Source: Candidatus Gastranaerophilales bacterium | GTDB lineage: Bacteria > Cyanobacteriota > Vampirovibrionia > Gastranaerophilales > Gastranaerophilaceae | DNA: 64,000 bases | Direction of reading: 5' to 3' | NCBI GenBank assembly: GCA_900768915.1 | Contig: CAAGEQ010000034.1 | Span: 1 to 64,000, forward strand | Part shown: positions 35,192 through 45,384 of the stretch, one piece after another | Numbering within the stretch: position 1 is the first letter of the stretch | Layout of the letters: each line of letters begins with the position of its first letter | Translations under genes and position numbers: made by a program | Notes under the pieces: generated by a model | Seen by the model: the letters and a program-made list of their open reading frames with translations, nothing else | Database searches by the model: none | Told to the model about the DNA's origin: nothing

Positions 35192-36052
35192 TTATTTTAA
35201 TTTCTTAAAGCGAGCATTATAATTTCTCTTTAAGAATTCAAATATCATATTACCTTGTCTATCATCTTTTTTAATTACATTGCCATCTTTATCTTTTTGT
35301 TCAACGTTTTCATCATCTGCTAATGCATTTTGCATTTTGATATATGAATTTTGTGAAACATAACCATCAGCAGTATATTTTTCAGAATCTAATGAATCCA
35401 TTGAGAAGAAATAGTTCATAATTTCTTCCTTATCCAAATTATCTTTTGAAGATTCTGTATCAACATTCAAATGATTAAATATAGTTTTTAAAGATGCTTT
35501 TGCTGCTTCAATATCAGCGTCTGCTTCTGATTCATTTTCAGCATTATCTTTTGTATGTTTTACTTCGTATGCTTCAAATTCATCGTAAGAAATTTTACCA
35601 TCATCATTTGTATCATACTTTTTGATATAATCAGTTGCTAATTCTGCTAAATCATTGTTATAAGCATTTTCATCATGACTATCGTCAGATTTTAATTGAA
35701 AATCACCATGTTTTTCTTCAACTTTCTTAGAAACTGCTGTATTCCAATTTTCATAAGCATCGGCTTTTGTTTCTAAACCCATTGCTTGAAGTAATGATTG
35801 AAGTTCAGCATCAGAAAATTCGATATTACCTTCGTGAACTAATTTATCAGCATAAGGTTTTGTTGTTTCAACCTTTGTATATATAGAAGTTTCATTATTT
35901 TTTTCTCTAGAATCTTGGATTTTTTCTAATTTAAAGATTGTATTTTCCCAGTCTTTTTTATCAATACCAGAAATATCATATCCATTATTCTTTGCATAAG
36001 TTTGTAATGCTTGAGTCAAACCTTGACCTTTAGATACTTGAATAGATACCAT
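35192..36052 (-). CDS. EF-hand domain protein
   Basis: 286 acidic residues, no signal peptide. One canonical calcium loop, DTNDDGKISYDEF (about residue 150), has D-x-N-x-D-G-x-I-x-x-x-E spacing. A second, degenerate one (VDTESSKDNLDKEEI, about 210) pairs with it. The N-terminal segment (SKGQGLTQALQTYAKNNGYD) and the rest are unrecognised. AAGGAG precedes the ATG. It is transcribed alone, about 200 bases after the terminator of the DXS-like gene. A calcium-binding regulator or surface protein is possible. Confidence 0.75.
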   Translation of the reverse strand: MVSIQVSKGQGLTQALQTYAKNNGYDISGIDKKDWENTIFKLEKIQDSREKNNETSIYTKVETTKPYADKLVHEGNIEFSDAELQSLLQAMGLETKADAYENWNTAVSKKVEEKHGDFQLKSDDSHDENAYNNDLAELATDYIKKYDTNDDGKISYDEFEAYEVKHTKDNAENESEADADIEAAKASLKTIFNHLNVDTESSKDNLDKEEIMNYFFSMDSLDSEKYTADGYVSQNSYIKMQNALADDENVEQKDKDGNVIKKDDRQGNMIFEFLKRNYNARFKKLK

Positions 36053-36201
36053 CTTTACTCCTTAATTCCTCTCTTATATAAAGTTATTTTTTTCTCAAGA
36101 ATTGACTTTTTTGTTTAAATATTTTTCAATAAAAAGCAAAAAGCATAATATGACTAGCATTCATCACTTTACATACTGTAATATATTGTTTTATATACAA
36201 A

Positions 36202-36232
36202 AAAATAACGGGTATCTCTACCCGTCATTTTT
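36202..36232 (-). terminator. Terminator of the DXS-like gene
   Basis: ACGGGTA and TACCCGT (plus-strand order) enclose TCTC. A-tracts and T-tracts flank the stem on both sides, with one mismatch below it. Confidence 0.8.
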
Positions 36233-36249
36233 CATAAATAAAACTGAAA

Positions 36250-38085
36250 TTATTTCAAATACAAAGAAACATCTTTTGTAATCAATTCCTTTGTTAAATG
36301 GTATCGTTGATATAATTCTTTCAAAGGTACTCTATCTGTAAATTCTTTTTTAGCACCATAATTCAATACTTTCATATCAGAATTTGAATAGAACCTTGAA
36401 ATTTTTTCACCAAAACCACCATCAAGAACACCATTTTCCAATGTTATTACTAATGTATGATTTTGTTTCAATTCTTCTAACATAACTGTATCAATACCAG
36501 AAACAAATCTTGGATTAATCAATGTTGCATCAATACCATATTTTTCTTTAATTTCTTTCTTTACATCTTGAGCCAAAGGATAAAAATCTCCTACACCAAT
36601 AATAGCAATTTTTTGCCCTTGTTCTTCAATTTTAAATTTATTCAAGTCTGAATAATCAGTTGTATCAACTTTACCAGTAGAAATAACATCACCTGTTGGA
36701 ACTTTTATAGCAACAGAATGTTTATTTTGTTTAACTGACCAATCTAACATAGCCATATATTCTTCTTTACAAGTTGGTGCCAAATATACAATATTAGGGA
36801 TATTACTAATTAATGGAATATCAAATACACCTAAATGTGTCATATCAGTTGCAGATATACCAGAACGAATGACCAAAATTGTAGCAGGTGAATTATTCAA
36901 TGCTAAATCTTGAGAAAGTTGGTCATACGCTCTTTGAATAAATGAACTTGCTACAGATAAAATTGGTTTACCACCATTTTTTGCAATGCCAGAAGCATAA
37001 GCAACAGAATGTTGTTCTGCAATACCAACATCTGTGTAATTTGCTCCCATTTCACTTCTAAAAGCAGGAGTGAAACCTGATGAACCAGGAGTTGCTGGAG
37101 TAATTGCAACTATTGGATAATGTTCTTTTTTCTTTTCTAAAATATAATCCGTTGTTAAACTATTATATGTTTCTTTTGGTTGAACATTACCATCTTTTTT
37201 ATCCATAAATCCTGATAATTGCCAATGATAAGTTTCTTTATCAGCAACAGCCGGAGCATAACCTTTACCTTTTAATGTGTGAATATGAACAACAGTTGGA
37301 TGATTTGTATTTTTCACTTTTCTAAATGCTTTAATCAATTCTTCAACATTATTACCATCTTCTACATAATAATAATCAAACCCCATTGCCTTAAATACAT
37401 TATTTTCAGCATTACCTTTTGTTTCTCTCAACAAACGTAAATTTTTATATAACCCACCTTGATTTTCTGCAATAGACATTTCATTATCATTAACAATAAT
37501 AATCATATTTGAGTTCAATACAGCAGCATTATTAAATCCTTCAAATGCTTCGCCACCACTCAAAGAACCATCACCAATTAATGCTACAACATTATATTTT
37601 TCACCCTTAATATCTCTTGCTTTAGCCATACCAGTAGCCAAACTAATCGAAGTAGAAGTATGTCCCATAATAAAATGGTCATATTGACTTTCTGCAGGAT
37701 TTGAATAACCGGAAATTTCTAAATGTTCAAGAGGATTTGTAAATGCAGCCTTTCTTCCTGTTAACATTTTATGGGGATAAGTTTGATGAGATACATCAAA
37801 CACAAACTTATCCTTTGGTGAATTAAATACATAATGCATCGCAATAGTTGCTTCTACAATACCCAAATCAGGTCCTAAATGACCACCCATAACATTAACT
37901 CTATTTAAAATTCCAGCCCTTATATCACTTGCTAATTCATTCATTTCTTTAACATTTAATTTTTTAACATCTTTAGGACTATTAACTTTATCTAACATAT
38001 TTGCTTGGACACCTAATGATGTAATACCTTGCAATATAATTAAAGAAAGTATAACTGTAAACAATTTTTTTAAAATTTTCAACAT
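36250..38085 (-). CDS. DXS-like thiamine-diphosphate enzyme with an export signal
   Basis: 611 residues resembling 1-deoxy-D-xylulose-5-phosphate synthase (pyruvate plus glyceraldehyde-3-phosphate to DXP). VMGGHLGPDLGIVEATIAMHY comes near residue 65. The thiamine diphosphate motif GDGSLSGGEAFEGFNNA runs on to VNDN, and the second half has the catalytic Glu in DVGIAEQHSVAYA. The oddity is the N-terminus: KILKKLFTVILSLIILQG followed by VQA is a good signal peptide, cleaved near residue 28. With SD GGAGAG and ATG at the very start, no cytoplasmic start is preferred. It is slightly shorter than housekeeping Dxs (about 620-640), so this may be a paralogue. Confidence 0.8.
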   Translation of the reverse strand: MLKILKKLFTVILSLIILQGITSLGVQANMLDKVNSPKDVKKLNVKEMNELASDIRAGILNRVNVMGGHLGPDLGIVEATIAMHYVFNSPKDKFVFDVSHQTYPHKMLTGRKAAFTNPLEHLEISGYSNPAESQYDHFIMGHTSTSISLATGMAKARDIKGEKYNVVALIGDGSLSGGEAFEGFNNAAVLNSNMIIIVNDNEMSIAENQGGLYKNLRLLRETKGNAENNVFKAMGFDYYYVEDGNNVEELIKAFRKVKNTNHPTVVHIHTLKGKGYAPAVADKETYHWQLSGFMDKKDGNVQPKETYNSLTTDYILEKKKEHYPIVAITPATPGSSGFTPAFRSEMGANYTDVGIAEQHSVAYASGIAKNGGKPILSVASSFIQRAYDQLSQDLALNNSPATILVIRSGISATDMTHLGVFDIPLISNIPNIVYLAPTCKEEYMAMLDWSVKQNKHSVAIKVPTGDVISTGKVDTTDYSDLNKFKIEEQGQKIAIIGVGDFYPLAQDVKKEIKEKYGIDATLINPRFVSGIDTVMLEELKQNHTLVITLENGVLDGGFGEKISRFYSNSDMKVLNYGAKKEFTDRVPLKELYQRYHLTKELITKDVSLYLK

Positions 38086-38366
38086 TTATTTCTCTCCTTT
38101 TTCATTAATATTTTTTATATTTTACAACTTGATAGTCACTATCAGTCAATATATAAAAATATAACATACAAAATATATCAACTTTTTTACAAAATCCGTA
38201 AAATGCATGTACTGCTTAACCTGTCAGCAACATAGTTTTACAAAATTTAACTTAATATTCCTTAACATGTTGTTATGAATAAGCAAAAAAATAAATTTCA
38301 CCGTGTTAAAATATATATGGTTAGTGTTTATTAAAAAATCTTAGTGTTTTCTGTTAGGAGGTCTAT

Positions 38367-41138
38367 ATGAATTCCTTAAGTGTTACAAATGTGAATCGTT
38401 CTCATGCTCATCGTAGTACATTTAAAGCGGCAAATAACACGCCCGTTCAAAACAACAATGTCGTTCCAGCACCAGAGAAATCAAACGGTATGAGCAAGAC
38501 TTTACCAGTTGTTACATCTGCTGTTGCATTAGCATCATTAGGTTTGTCTGCTTATGCGTTAACTAGAAAACATAACAAAGGACTTCAAAATGAAGTAAGA
38601 AATCTTACACAAGAACTAACAGAATCTAGAAAAGCACAATCATCATTAGAAGAAAACCTAAGAAACATGACAGATACACTAAATACAGTTCGAGGTAATA
38701 CAGAGAGAACTGTTGGAGAATTAAAAGGTCAAGTATCACAACAAATAGGCGATGTTAAAGGCGAAATTAATAGTTTAAGAGGAGCAGTTAAAGCACCTCA
38801 AGTCGTATCTAATATATTAACAAGAGATGTAGAAGTTAACGGTATGCACATGAACCTTGCAACTGTAATGCACGGTTATGGTGTAAACGAAGGTAAATTG
38901 ACAGAAACATTAAGATCAGAATCAACAAGAAGAATTTTAGGAGCAACAAAACCTATAGATTTACCAGAAAATGCAATGATAAGAGTTCCGACTGCTGAAT
39001 TCGCTGGATTTGCTAAAACAGGTGGTTTAGCAATCGTTCCTAAAGAATTAACTGCAAACCTAGGTGCTGTAATCAATAATAAACAAAAAGCCGAATTGAT
39101 TGTAGATACTCCAATGTATCTAGGTCAAGTTGAAAATTCAAACTTCTTCAGTATCGTTAAACGTCCAGATGGTAAATTCGATTACATCAGCAAAAAAGGT
39201 GGCAAAGAAAGTAAAATGGCAACTTTAAACAAGATTGATGAAATGAATATACCAATCTACACAGAAAATGGTAAAACAACTGAAAGAGTTGGCGTTTACA
39301 TGTCAGATGAAATGCGTGCTCCAGTTGATTATGAAGATACATTAGTTCAATTTGATGCAGAAACAGCAAAATCAATAAAAGAAACTTTAGAACAAGGTAA
39401 AAACTATGACACTCCATTAGTAAGTTTCATAGCACCAAAAGAAAAGGGTGAATTACCAAGAGCAGAAGTTAAATATAGAACCGTATTCTACAAAAACGAC
39501 AAATTCAGAATGGACGGACCTGTTCAAGAGGGTAAAGTTAAAAATATATATAACGACCAAACAACAGCAGCAGGTGAAACAGAAAGAAATATCTACTTCT
39601 GTAAATATATGTATGAAAACCTTGTAAATAACCATGAAACATCAGACAAAAACCTAAGGGCTGATTGGATTATTGGTAATGATTGGCACACTGGTGCATT
39701 GTCAGCAATGACAAGATTATTAACACCTGCAAGAAAAGCAATGGGTATGGAACCAGAAGCCGCAGATAAATTACAAAATACACCAATTACGACATTGATG
39801 CATAACTTCAGATTGCAAGGTGCTGTATGGCATTCACAACCAAAACTATTAAACGTAATGTTTGGTGAACACGCAGCAAAAATTACAGAAAATGCTTGGA
39901 TGCCTCAAAAGGCTGATATGCCAGGTCACTTAATGAACGGTATGTTCTCTGGCAACAATATCAACCCACAAACAATGGCTATGACATACTCTGATGATAT
40001 CGTATTCGTATCAAGAGGTAACTTCAATGAAGCAGCTAATAATCCAGCAATGGGTGGTACAAACTATGCATTAGCAGCATTAAGAGGTAGAACTGGACAA
40101 TACGCAAATCAAGGTAAATTAGATGAAATTGCAATGGCTAGTGGTATCAGACCAGACGAAGTTGGTAAATATCCAACAGCAAAAGGTATCACAAACGGTT
40201 GCGACAGAGTAAACAATATTCTTACTAAGAAAAAAGCAAGAAAACTTGAATCAGATTTAGGATTACAACCAGGTTCATTAAAATCTGCTGATGAAGCAAT
40301 CTTAAATCCATACGCAGCACACCAAAACAATAAAGGTGTATATCTTAAAAAAGTTATAGAAGATATCGATACAGCAAGAGCAACTGGTGGTAAAGATAAT
40401 CCTCTTAAAGTAAGAGATTTTGAACATACAGACCTTACTGGTGTTGATGAAAACACAATGGTATTTGGTATGGCTGGTAGAATAGTTGACCAAAAAGGTA
40501 TTGATATTTGGGCAGAAGGTATCCAAAAATACTATGCACGTGGCAACTACGACAAATCTAACCCACCTGTATTCTATTTACAAGGTATTGGTGATGAATC
40601 ATTCATCAACAAATTTATGGAAGTTAAAGGCAAAGTAAGAGAAATGGATCCTAAAGCAGCAAACAGAATGGTATTTGCCGGTGTATTCTCAGAAGCAGGT
40701 AGATATGACGGTTGCAAAATGATGTCAGACTTCTCAAGTATGCCAAGTTGGGACGAACCTTGTGGTTTAGTTCACAAAGAAATTGGATATAACAGTGGTG
40801 CAATCTCTGTTGTTAACAAAAGAGGCGGTTTAACAGATGGTCTTCATCAATATAACCGTGGTGGCGATAACAAAGGTGCTAACTCAATCTTCGTTGACTT
40901 TATGGACAAAGATACCCATTCTTACGAAGAAGCATTAAACTTCAACGGTGAAAAAACTGCTGATGCATTTGAAACTGCACAAGAATGGTTTGGTAACAAA
41001 CAAGCATTAAGTGAAGGTATCGAAAACTCTTACAAAGCAAGATTCGACTGGTTAAGAGGTAAAGTTCAAGAATATACAGAACTTGGTAAACGTCACGGTG
41101 TTATCAGCGAAAAAGTTGATTCAAACTATACTGTATAA
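38367..41138 (+). CDS. GT5 glycogen/starch synthase-like protein with a membrane and coiled-coil N-terminus
   Basis: 923 residues, almost twice normal GlgA (about 480). Residues 1-45 are low-complexity. A membrane helix follows (PVVTSAVALASLGLSAYAL, 46-65), then a coiled coil (70-140) and a region to about 420 without motifs I know. The GT5 core has IIGNDWHTGALSA (about 437), KGITNGCD, FGMAGRIVDQKGIDIW and PSWDEPCGLVHKEIGYNSG (about 790), then the KRGGLTDGL donor loop. The usual PSRFEPCGL is PSWDEPCGL. It would transfer glucose from ADP- or UDP-glucose. AGGAGG precedes the ATG. A membrane-tethered polysaccharide synthase is inferred. Confidence 0.8.
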   Translation: MNSLSVTNVNRSHAHRSTFKAANNTPVQNNNVVPAPEKSNGMSKTLPVVTSAVALASLGLSAYALTRKHNKGLQNEVRNLTQELTESRKAQSSLEENLRNMTDTLNTVRGNTERTVGELKGQVSQQIGDVKGEINSLRGAVKAPQVVSNILTRDVEVNGMHMNLATVMHGYGVNEGKLTETLRSESTRRILGATKPIDLPENAMIRVPTAEFAGFAKTGGLAIVPKELTANLGAVINNKQKAELIVDTPMYLGQVENSNFFSIVKRPDGKFDYISKKGGKESKMATLNKIDEMNIPIYTENGKTTERVGVYMSDEMRAPVDYEDTLVQFDAETAKSIKETLEQGKNYDTPLVSFIAPKEKGELPRAEVKYRTVFYKNDKFRMDGPVQEGKVKNIYNDQTTAAGETERNIYFCKYMYENLVNNHETSDKNLRADWIIGNDWHTGALSAMTRLLTPARKAMGMEPEAADKLQNTPITTLMHNFRLQGAVWHSQPKLLNVMFGEHAAKITENAWMPQKADMPGHLMNGMFSGNNINPQTMAMTYSDDIVFVSRGNFNEAANNPAMGGTNYALAALRGRTGQYANQGKLDEIAMASGIRPDEVGKYPTAKGITNGCDRVNNILTKKKARKLESDLGLQPGSLKSADEAILNPYAAHQNNKGVYLKKVIEDIDTARATGGKDNPLKVRDFEHTDLTGVDENTMVFGMAGRIVDQKGIDIWAEGIQKYYARGNYDKSNPPVFYLQGIGDESFINKFMEVKGKVREMDPKAANRMVFAGVFSEAGRYDGCKMMSDFSSMPSWDEPCGLVHKEIGYNSGAISVVNKRGGLTDGLHQYNRGGDNKGANSIFVDFMDKDTHSYEEALNFNGEKTADAFETAQEWFGNKQALSEGIENSYKARFDWLRGKVQEYTELGKRHGVISEKVDSNYTV

Positions 41139-41157
41139 TCAATAAATTAAACATAAC

Positions 41158-41192
41158 AAAAAGAGTTCGAAGAAAAAATCGAACTCTTTTTT
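41158..41192. terminator. Bidirectional terminator between the GT5 gene and dut
   Basis: AAAAAGAGTTCGA (41158-41170) pairs with TCGAACTCTTTTT (about 41179-41191); loop AGAAAAAA. It serves convergent transcription. Confidence 0.9.
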
Positions 41193-41213
41193 ATATTAAA
41201 ACTCTCAATCTAA

Positions 41214-41651
41214 CTATTTACCAGTTGAACCAAAACCACCTTCACCACGTTCTGTATCAGTTAATTCTGTTACAACTTCAATCTTTGCTTGTTCTGCTCT
41301 TGCAATAACCATTTGAGCAATTCTTTCATCTGGTTGAATTGTATATGCTTCATTTGAAATATTTACGATAGGCACACATACTTCACCTCTATAATCTTCA
41401 TCGATTGTGCCAACACAATTGATTAATGTTATACCATGCTTGATAGATAAACCTGAACGAGGTCTAACTTGTGCTTCATAACCATGTTCTAATTCAATTT
41501 TTAAACCTGTAGGAATCAATTTTCTTTCTAATGGTTTTAATTCGATAGGTTCAGATATTGCCGCACATAAATCCATGCCAGCAGCACCTTCTGTTTTATA
41601 TTCAGGTAAAATCTTATTATGTTGTAGTCTTTGTATCTTTAATACTGTCAT
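41214..41651 (-). CDS. dut: Deoxyuridine 5'-triphosphate nucleotidohydrolase (dUTPase)
   Basis: 145 residues with all five trimeric dUTPase motifs: EGAAGMDLCAA, RPRSGLSI, GTIDEDYRGE, ERIAQMVIA and the C-terminal P-loop-like GEGGFGSTGK. It hydrolyses dUTP to dUMP and pyrophosphate, supplying dTMP synthesis and keeping uracil out of DNA. GAGAGGA precedes the ATG. Transcribed alone, converging on the GT5 gene. Confidence 0.96.
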   Translation of the reverse strand: MTVLKIQRLQHNKILPEYKTEGAAGMDLCAAISEPIELKPLERKLIPTGLKIELEHGYEAQVRPRSGLSIKHGITLINCVGTIDEDYRGEVCVPIVNISNEAYTIQPDERIAQMVIARAEQAKIEVVTELTDTERGEGGFGSTGK

Positions 41652-41808
41652 TTCGCTATCCTCTCTTTTAATCCACTTGTTAATTTTATCTTAAATATAA
41701 GAATATTTCTACAACTTACATGTATTAAATTAAAGTCATTATCTACTTGATAGTAAAGTATTTTTATTTTAAACTTTTGGTATGGTTACTATAAAAAAGG
41801 AGAAAATT

Positions 41809-42597
41809 ATGTCAAGACGTCCTATTATGGCTGGAAACTGGAAAATGAATTTATTACAAGCTGATGCAAAATCACTTATTACAGGGATTAAATCAGTATT
41901 ACACGATATAAGTGCAGACCAATTACCAGAAGTAATTGTAGCACCTACATTCACATCATTAGCAGTTGTATCTGATATGTTATCTGATTGCAAATGTGGT
42001 AAAATTGCTTTAGCGGCTCAAAACTGCCACTGGGAATCATCAGGTGCATATACTGGTGAAGTTTCTGTTGAAATGCTAAAAGATATCGGATGTAAATATG
42101 TTATCATCGGTCATTCTGAAAGAAGACAATACTTCTCAGAAACAGACGAAATGATTAACAAAAAAGCAAAAGCAATCTTAGCTGGTGGTTTATTACCAAT
42201 CATTTGTTGTGGTGAAACTCTTGAACAAAGAGAATCTGGTGTAACTGATGAACATATTGCAAGCCAAATCAGAGCAGCATTAGCAGGTATTTCTAACGAA
42301 GATATCGCTAAATCAGTTATTGCTTACGAACCAATCTGGGCTATCGGTACTGGCAAATCTTGTGATGCTACTGAAGCAAACAGAGTAATTGCTATGATTA
42401 GAAACGTTGTTAAAGAAGTTTCTAATGCTGAAACTGCTGATTCTATCAGAATTCTTTATGGTGGTTCTGTAAAACCTAACACTATTGAAGAACAAATGAC
42501 AAAATCAGATATCGATGGTGCTTTAATCGGTGGTGCTAGTTTAAAAGCTGACAGTTTCAACGAAATCATTACTAATTCAATGAAAGTTGCTGTATAG
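41809..42597 (+). CDS. tpiA: Triosephosphate isomerase
   Basis: 262 residues from the ATG at 41809 (AAGGAG upstream; an in-frame ATG at 41782 has none). Motifs: AGNWKMN at the N-terminus, catalytic His in IIGHSERR, catalytic Glu in AYEPIWAIGTGK (loop 6 follows) and YGGSVKPN with IGGASL at the phosphate site. It interconverts dihydroxyacetone phosphate and glyceraldehyde-3-phosphate. It is slightly longer than average (about 250). Single gene with its own terminator. Confidence 0.97.
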   Translation: MSRRPIMAGNWKMNLLQADAKSLITGIKSVLHDISADQLPEVIVAPTFTSLAVVSDMLSDCKCGKIALAAQNCHWESSGAYTGEVSVEMLKDIGCKYVIIGHSERRQYFSETDEMINKKAKAILAGGLLPIICCGETLEQRESGVTDEHIASQIRAALAGISNEDIAKSVIAYEPIWAIGTGKSCDATEANRVIAMIRNVVKEVSNAETADSIRILYGGSVKPNTIEEQMTKSDIDGALIGGASLKADSFNEIITNSMKVAV

Positions 42598-42619
42598 TTT
42601 AGACACATAAATAGAATTT

Positions 42620-42651
42620 TAAAGAGGAGAATAAATTATTCTCCTCTTTTT
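42620..42651. terminator. Bidirectional terminator after tpiA
   Basis: AAAGAGGAGAAT (42621-42632) pairs with ATTCTCCTCTTT (42638-42649); loop AAATT, with A- and T-tracts. It also terminates the convergent oxidoreductase gene. Confidence 0.92.
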
Positions 42652-42663
42652 TAATATAAAAAC

Positions 42664-44022
42664 TTAGTTTGATTTTTTCAATTTATCTACGAGTAATCTT
42701 GCAGCAGATATCAATGGATCAATACTTGTTGAAAATGGTGGAGCATACGTTATATCAACACCTGCCAATTCTTCTACCGTCATACCATTCAATATAGCAG
42801 TTGCAAGGGTGTTTATTCTTTTATCAGCATCGCCACAGCCAATAGCCTGACCACCAAGTAAATGATGGTTTCTTTTATCAACAACTAATTTTAAAGTAAC
42901 ATTTTCAGCATCTGGCATATAACCAGCCTTATCTCGTTTTGTTATAATTATTGAAACAACATCATAACCATTATTTTTCGCAAATTTTTCAGTAAAACCA
43001 GTCATAGATATTGTTAACCCAAAATATTTTGTAACTGCAGAACCTAAGACACCTTCAAAATCATCAACAAATCCACACAAATTCATAGCAGCACAACGTC
43101 CTTCTTTGTTTGCAGTAGAACCCAAAGGTATCCATGCCGGCACACCTGTCATAGCATAAACTTCTTCAATACAATCACCACAAGCATAGATATCTTTAAT
43201 ATTGGTTTCCATTCTACTATTTACCTTTATTGCACCTGTTGTACCTATTTTTATACCAGCAGATTCTGCAATATCAATAACAGGTCGAACCCCTACTGAT
43301 AACAATACAAAATCTGTATCTATTATTTCACCTGTTTCAAGTTTTATTGCCCTAATTTCCTTTTCACCAATAAATTCTACAACATTATTTTTATTAATAA
43401 TTCTCGTATAATCTGGATACATAGAAACAACAAAATCTTGTACTATTGTAGAAATTTCTTCATCTAACATTGGCATAATTTTGGGAGATTTTTCAATCAA
43501 TATAGTCTTAACTTTATTTGCTACAAATGCTTCTAATAATTCTAAACCAATAAAACCACCACCTATAATAACTGCATTTTTTGATTGAACAAGTTTTTTT
43601 CGAAGTTTTATACCATCTTCTATTGTTCTTAATTTAAAAATATTTTTCAAATTTACATTTTTAATATTTGGAATAAATGGAACTGCCCCCGTAGCAATAA
43701 CCAATTTGTCATATTCAACAACAAACTCAAAATCAGACTCTAAGTCATAAACCAAAACTTGTTTTAATGCTGGAATAATTTTAGTCACTTTATTTCTTAA
43801 ATGAATATTTATTCCATCATTTGCAAATTTTTCCGGTGTTCTAATAATTAAATTATTATAATCTTCAAAATTACCCTGAACAAAATATGGCAATCCACAA
43901 GACGAATAAGACACATGCGTATCTTGTGTATAAATATCTACCTGAGCATCAGGCAACAAATGTTTTGATTTAGCCGCTGCTTTTGCACCTGCTGCAACAC
44001 CACCAATAATTACAATTTTCAT
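42664..44022 (-). CDS. CoA-disulfide reductase / NADH oxidase-family flavoprotein
   Basis: 452 residues. The N-terminal FAD site is VIIGGVAAGAKAAAK, and the catalytic single Cys is C42 in SYSSCGLPYF, the hallmark of CoA-disulfide reductase, NADH oxidase and NADH peroxidase. A second dinucleotide site (AVIIGGGFIGLELLEAF) binds NAD(P)H, and IYACGDCIEE ends the FAD domain. The dimerisation domain follows, without a rhodanese extension. It protects against oxygen or disulfide stress; the exact substrate cannot be read. No ribosome site is obvious. Confidence 0.85.
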   Translation of the reverse strand: MKIVIIGGVAAGAKAAAKSKHLLPDAQVDIYTQDTHVSYSSCGLPYFVQGNFEDYNNLIIRTPEKFANDGINIHLRNKVTKIIPALKQVLVYDLESDFEFVVEYDKLVIATGAVPFIPNIKNVNLKNIFKLRTIEDGIKLRKKLVQSKNAVIIGGGFIGLELLEAFVANKVKTILIEKSPKIMPMLDEEISTIVQDFVVSMYPDYTRIINKNNVVEFIGEKEIRAIKLETGEIIDTDFVLLSVGVRPVIDIAESAGIKIGTTGAIKVNSRMETNIKDIYACGDCIEEVYAMTGVPAWIPLGSTANKEGRCAAMNLCGFVDDFEGVLGSAVTKYFGLTISMTGFTEKFAKNNGYDVVSIIITKRDKAGYMPDAENVTLKLVVDKRNHHLLGGQAIGCGDADKRINTLATAILNGMTVEELAGVDITYAPPFSTSIDPLISAARLLVDKLKKSN

Positions 44023-44073
44023 AATTGAATTATTTTCTATATAATCATTTTTAACAACTACCTTTTAGGGTAA

Positions 44074-45378
44074 TTATAAAGTACCAATTAAATCATATTC
44101 ATCACAATCAATAATTTTAACGTCTTCTATATCTCCTGGTACTAATTGTTCATCTGTCTTGATATAAACAAGTCCATCTACTTCTGGAGCATCGTTTTGA
44201 GAACGTGCCATAACATATCCATCATCGGTGAAACTTTCAATAATACAAGGAATTGTCTTACCTATAAAACCTTCATTAATCTCTTTTGAAATACCTTGTT
44301 GTAATTCCATCAATTTATTATAACGTTCTTTCATAATTTTTTTAGAAATTTGTGGTTTCATACTATATGATGGAGTACCTTTTTCTCGAGAATATTCAAA
44401 TACACCCATTTTATTAAATTTCATTTCTTTAACAAAATTATAAAGATGCTCAAATTCTTCTTCTGTTTCTCCAGGATAACCAACTATAAATGCTGTTCTA
44501 ATCGCAACGTTAGGGACACGTTTTCTGATATTTTTAATCATAGGAACATAATCAAATGATGGTCTATTCATTCTTTTCAACATATCCGGATGTGAATGTT
44601 GTAACGGAATATCCACATATTTAACTACCTTATCACATTCAGCAATTGCATCAAGTAATTCATCTGTCATTTGAGTCGGATAAGCATACATAATTCTAAT
44701 CCAACCAAGATTTTCTATTTTATTTAACTCTCTCAACAATTCAGGCAACATTGGTTTTTTATATAAATCAACACCATAACCTGTTGTATCTTGAGCAATT
44801 AAAATAATTTCAGTAACACCTTTGTTCACAAGTTCATTTGCTTCTGCTATGATATCTTCCATTTTTCTTGAATGATAATCACCACGTAAATATGGAATAA
44901 TACAATATCCACAACGATAATTACAACCATCTGCTATTTTTATGTAAGAACTTGAACCAACAGTAATTTGTTGTCGTTTAATATTTTCTGGATAAATATA
45001 TTCCGGTTGATTGCTAACTTCCTCAATATATTCTTTACCATCTTCAATTGCTTTAATAACATTAATTATTTTTGTAAAATCTGTTGTACCAACAAGAGCA
45101 GATATTTCAGGAATTGCTTTTTTTAGTTCTTCACCATGTTTTTGAGCCAAACAACCAGCAATTATAACTTTTTTACCATCATTTATCATCTCTAATATAG
45201 AATCTACTGATTCCTTTTCAGCATCATGAATAAAAGAACAAGTATTTATAATTACTATATCTGCATCTTTTTCATCTAAGGTTATTCCATAACCATTTTC
45301 AGACAAAAGTCCTAACATAAGTTCTGAATCAACAAGATTTTTTGCACAACCGTGACTAACTAAAGCAATTTTTTTCAT
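44074..45378 (-). CDS. rimO: Ribosomal protein S12 methylthiotransferase RimO
   Basis: 434 residues. The N-terminal MTTase domain has the three cluster cysteines in SHGCAKN, NTCSF and AGCLAQ. The radical-SAM cluster is CNYRCGYCIIP (C-x3-C-x2-C), and a TRAM domain lies at the C-terminus (ESFTDDGYVMAR). RimO adds a methylthio group to an aspartate of ribosomal protein S12. GCAKNLVDSE is diagnostic of RimO over MiaB. No Shine-Dalgarno; TAATCT with extended TGC lies six bases before the ATG. Confidence 0.94.
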   Translation of the reverse strand: MKKIALVSHGCAKNLVDSELMLGLLSENGYGITLDEKDADIVIINTCSFIHDAEKESVDSILEMINDGKKVIIAGCLAQKHGEELKKAIPEISALVGTTDFTKIINVIKAIEDGKEYIEEVSNQPEYIYPENIKRQQITVGSSSYIKIADGCNYRCGYCIIPYLRGDYHSRKMEDIIAEANELVNKGVTEIILIAQDTTGYGVDLYKKPMLPELLRELNKIENLGWIRIMYAYPTQMTDELLDAIAECDKVVKYVDIPLQHSHPDMLKRMNRPSFDYVPMIKNIRKRVPNVAIRTAFIVGYPGETEEEFEHLYNFVKEMKFNKMGVFEYSREKGTPSYSMKPQISKKIMKERYNKLMELQQGISKEINEGFIGKTIPCIIESFTDDGYVMARSQNDAPEVDGLVYIKTDEQLVPGDIEDVKIIDCDEYDLIGTL

Positions 45379-45384
45379 AAAAAT

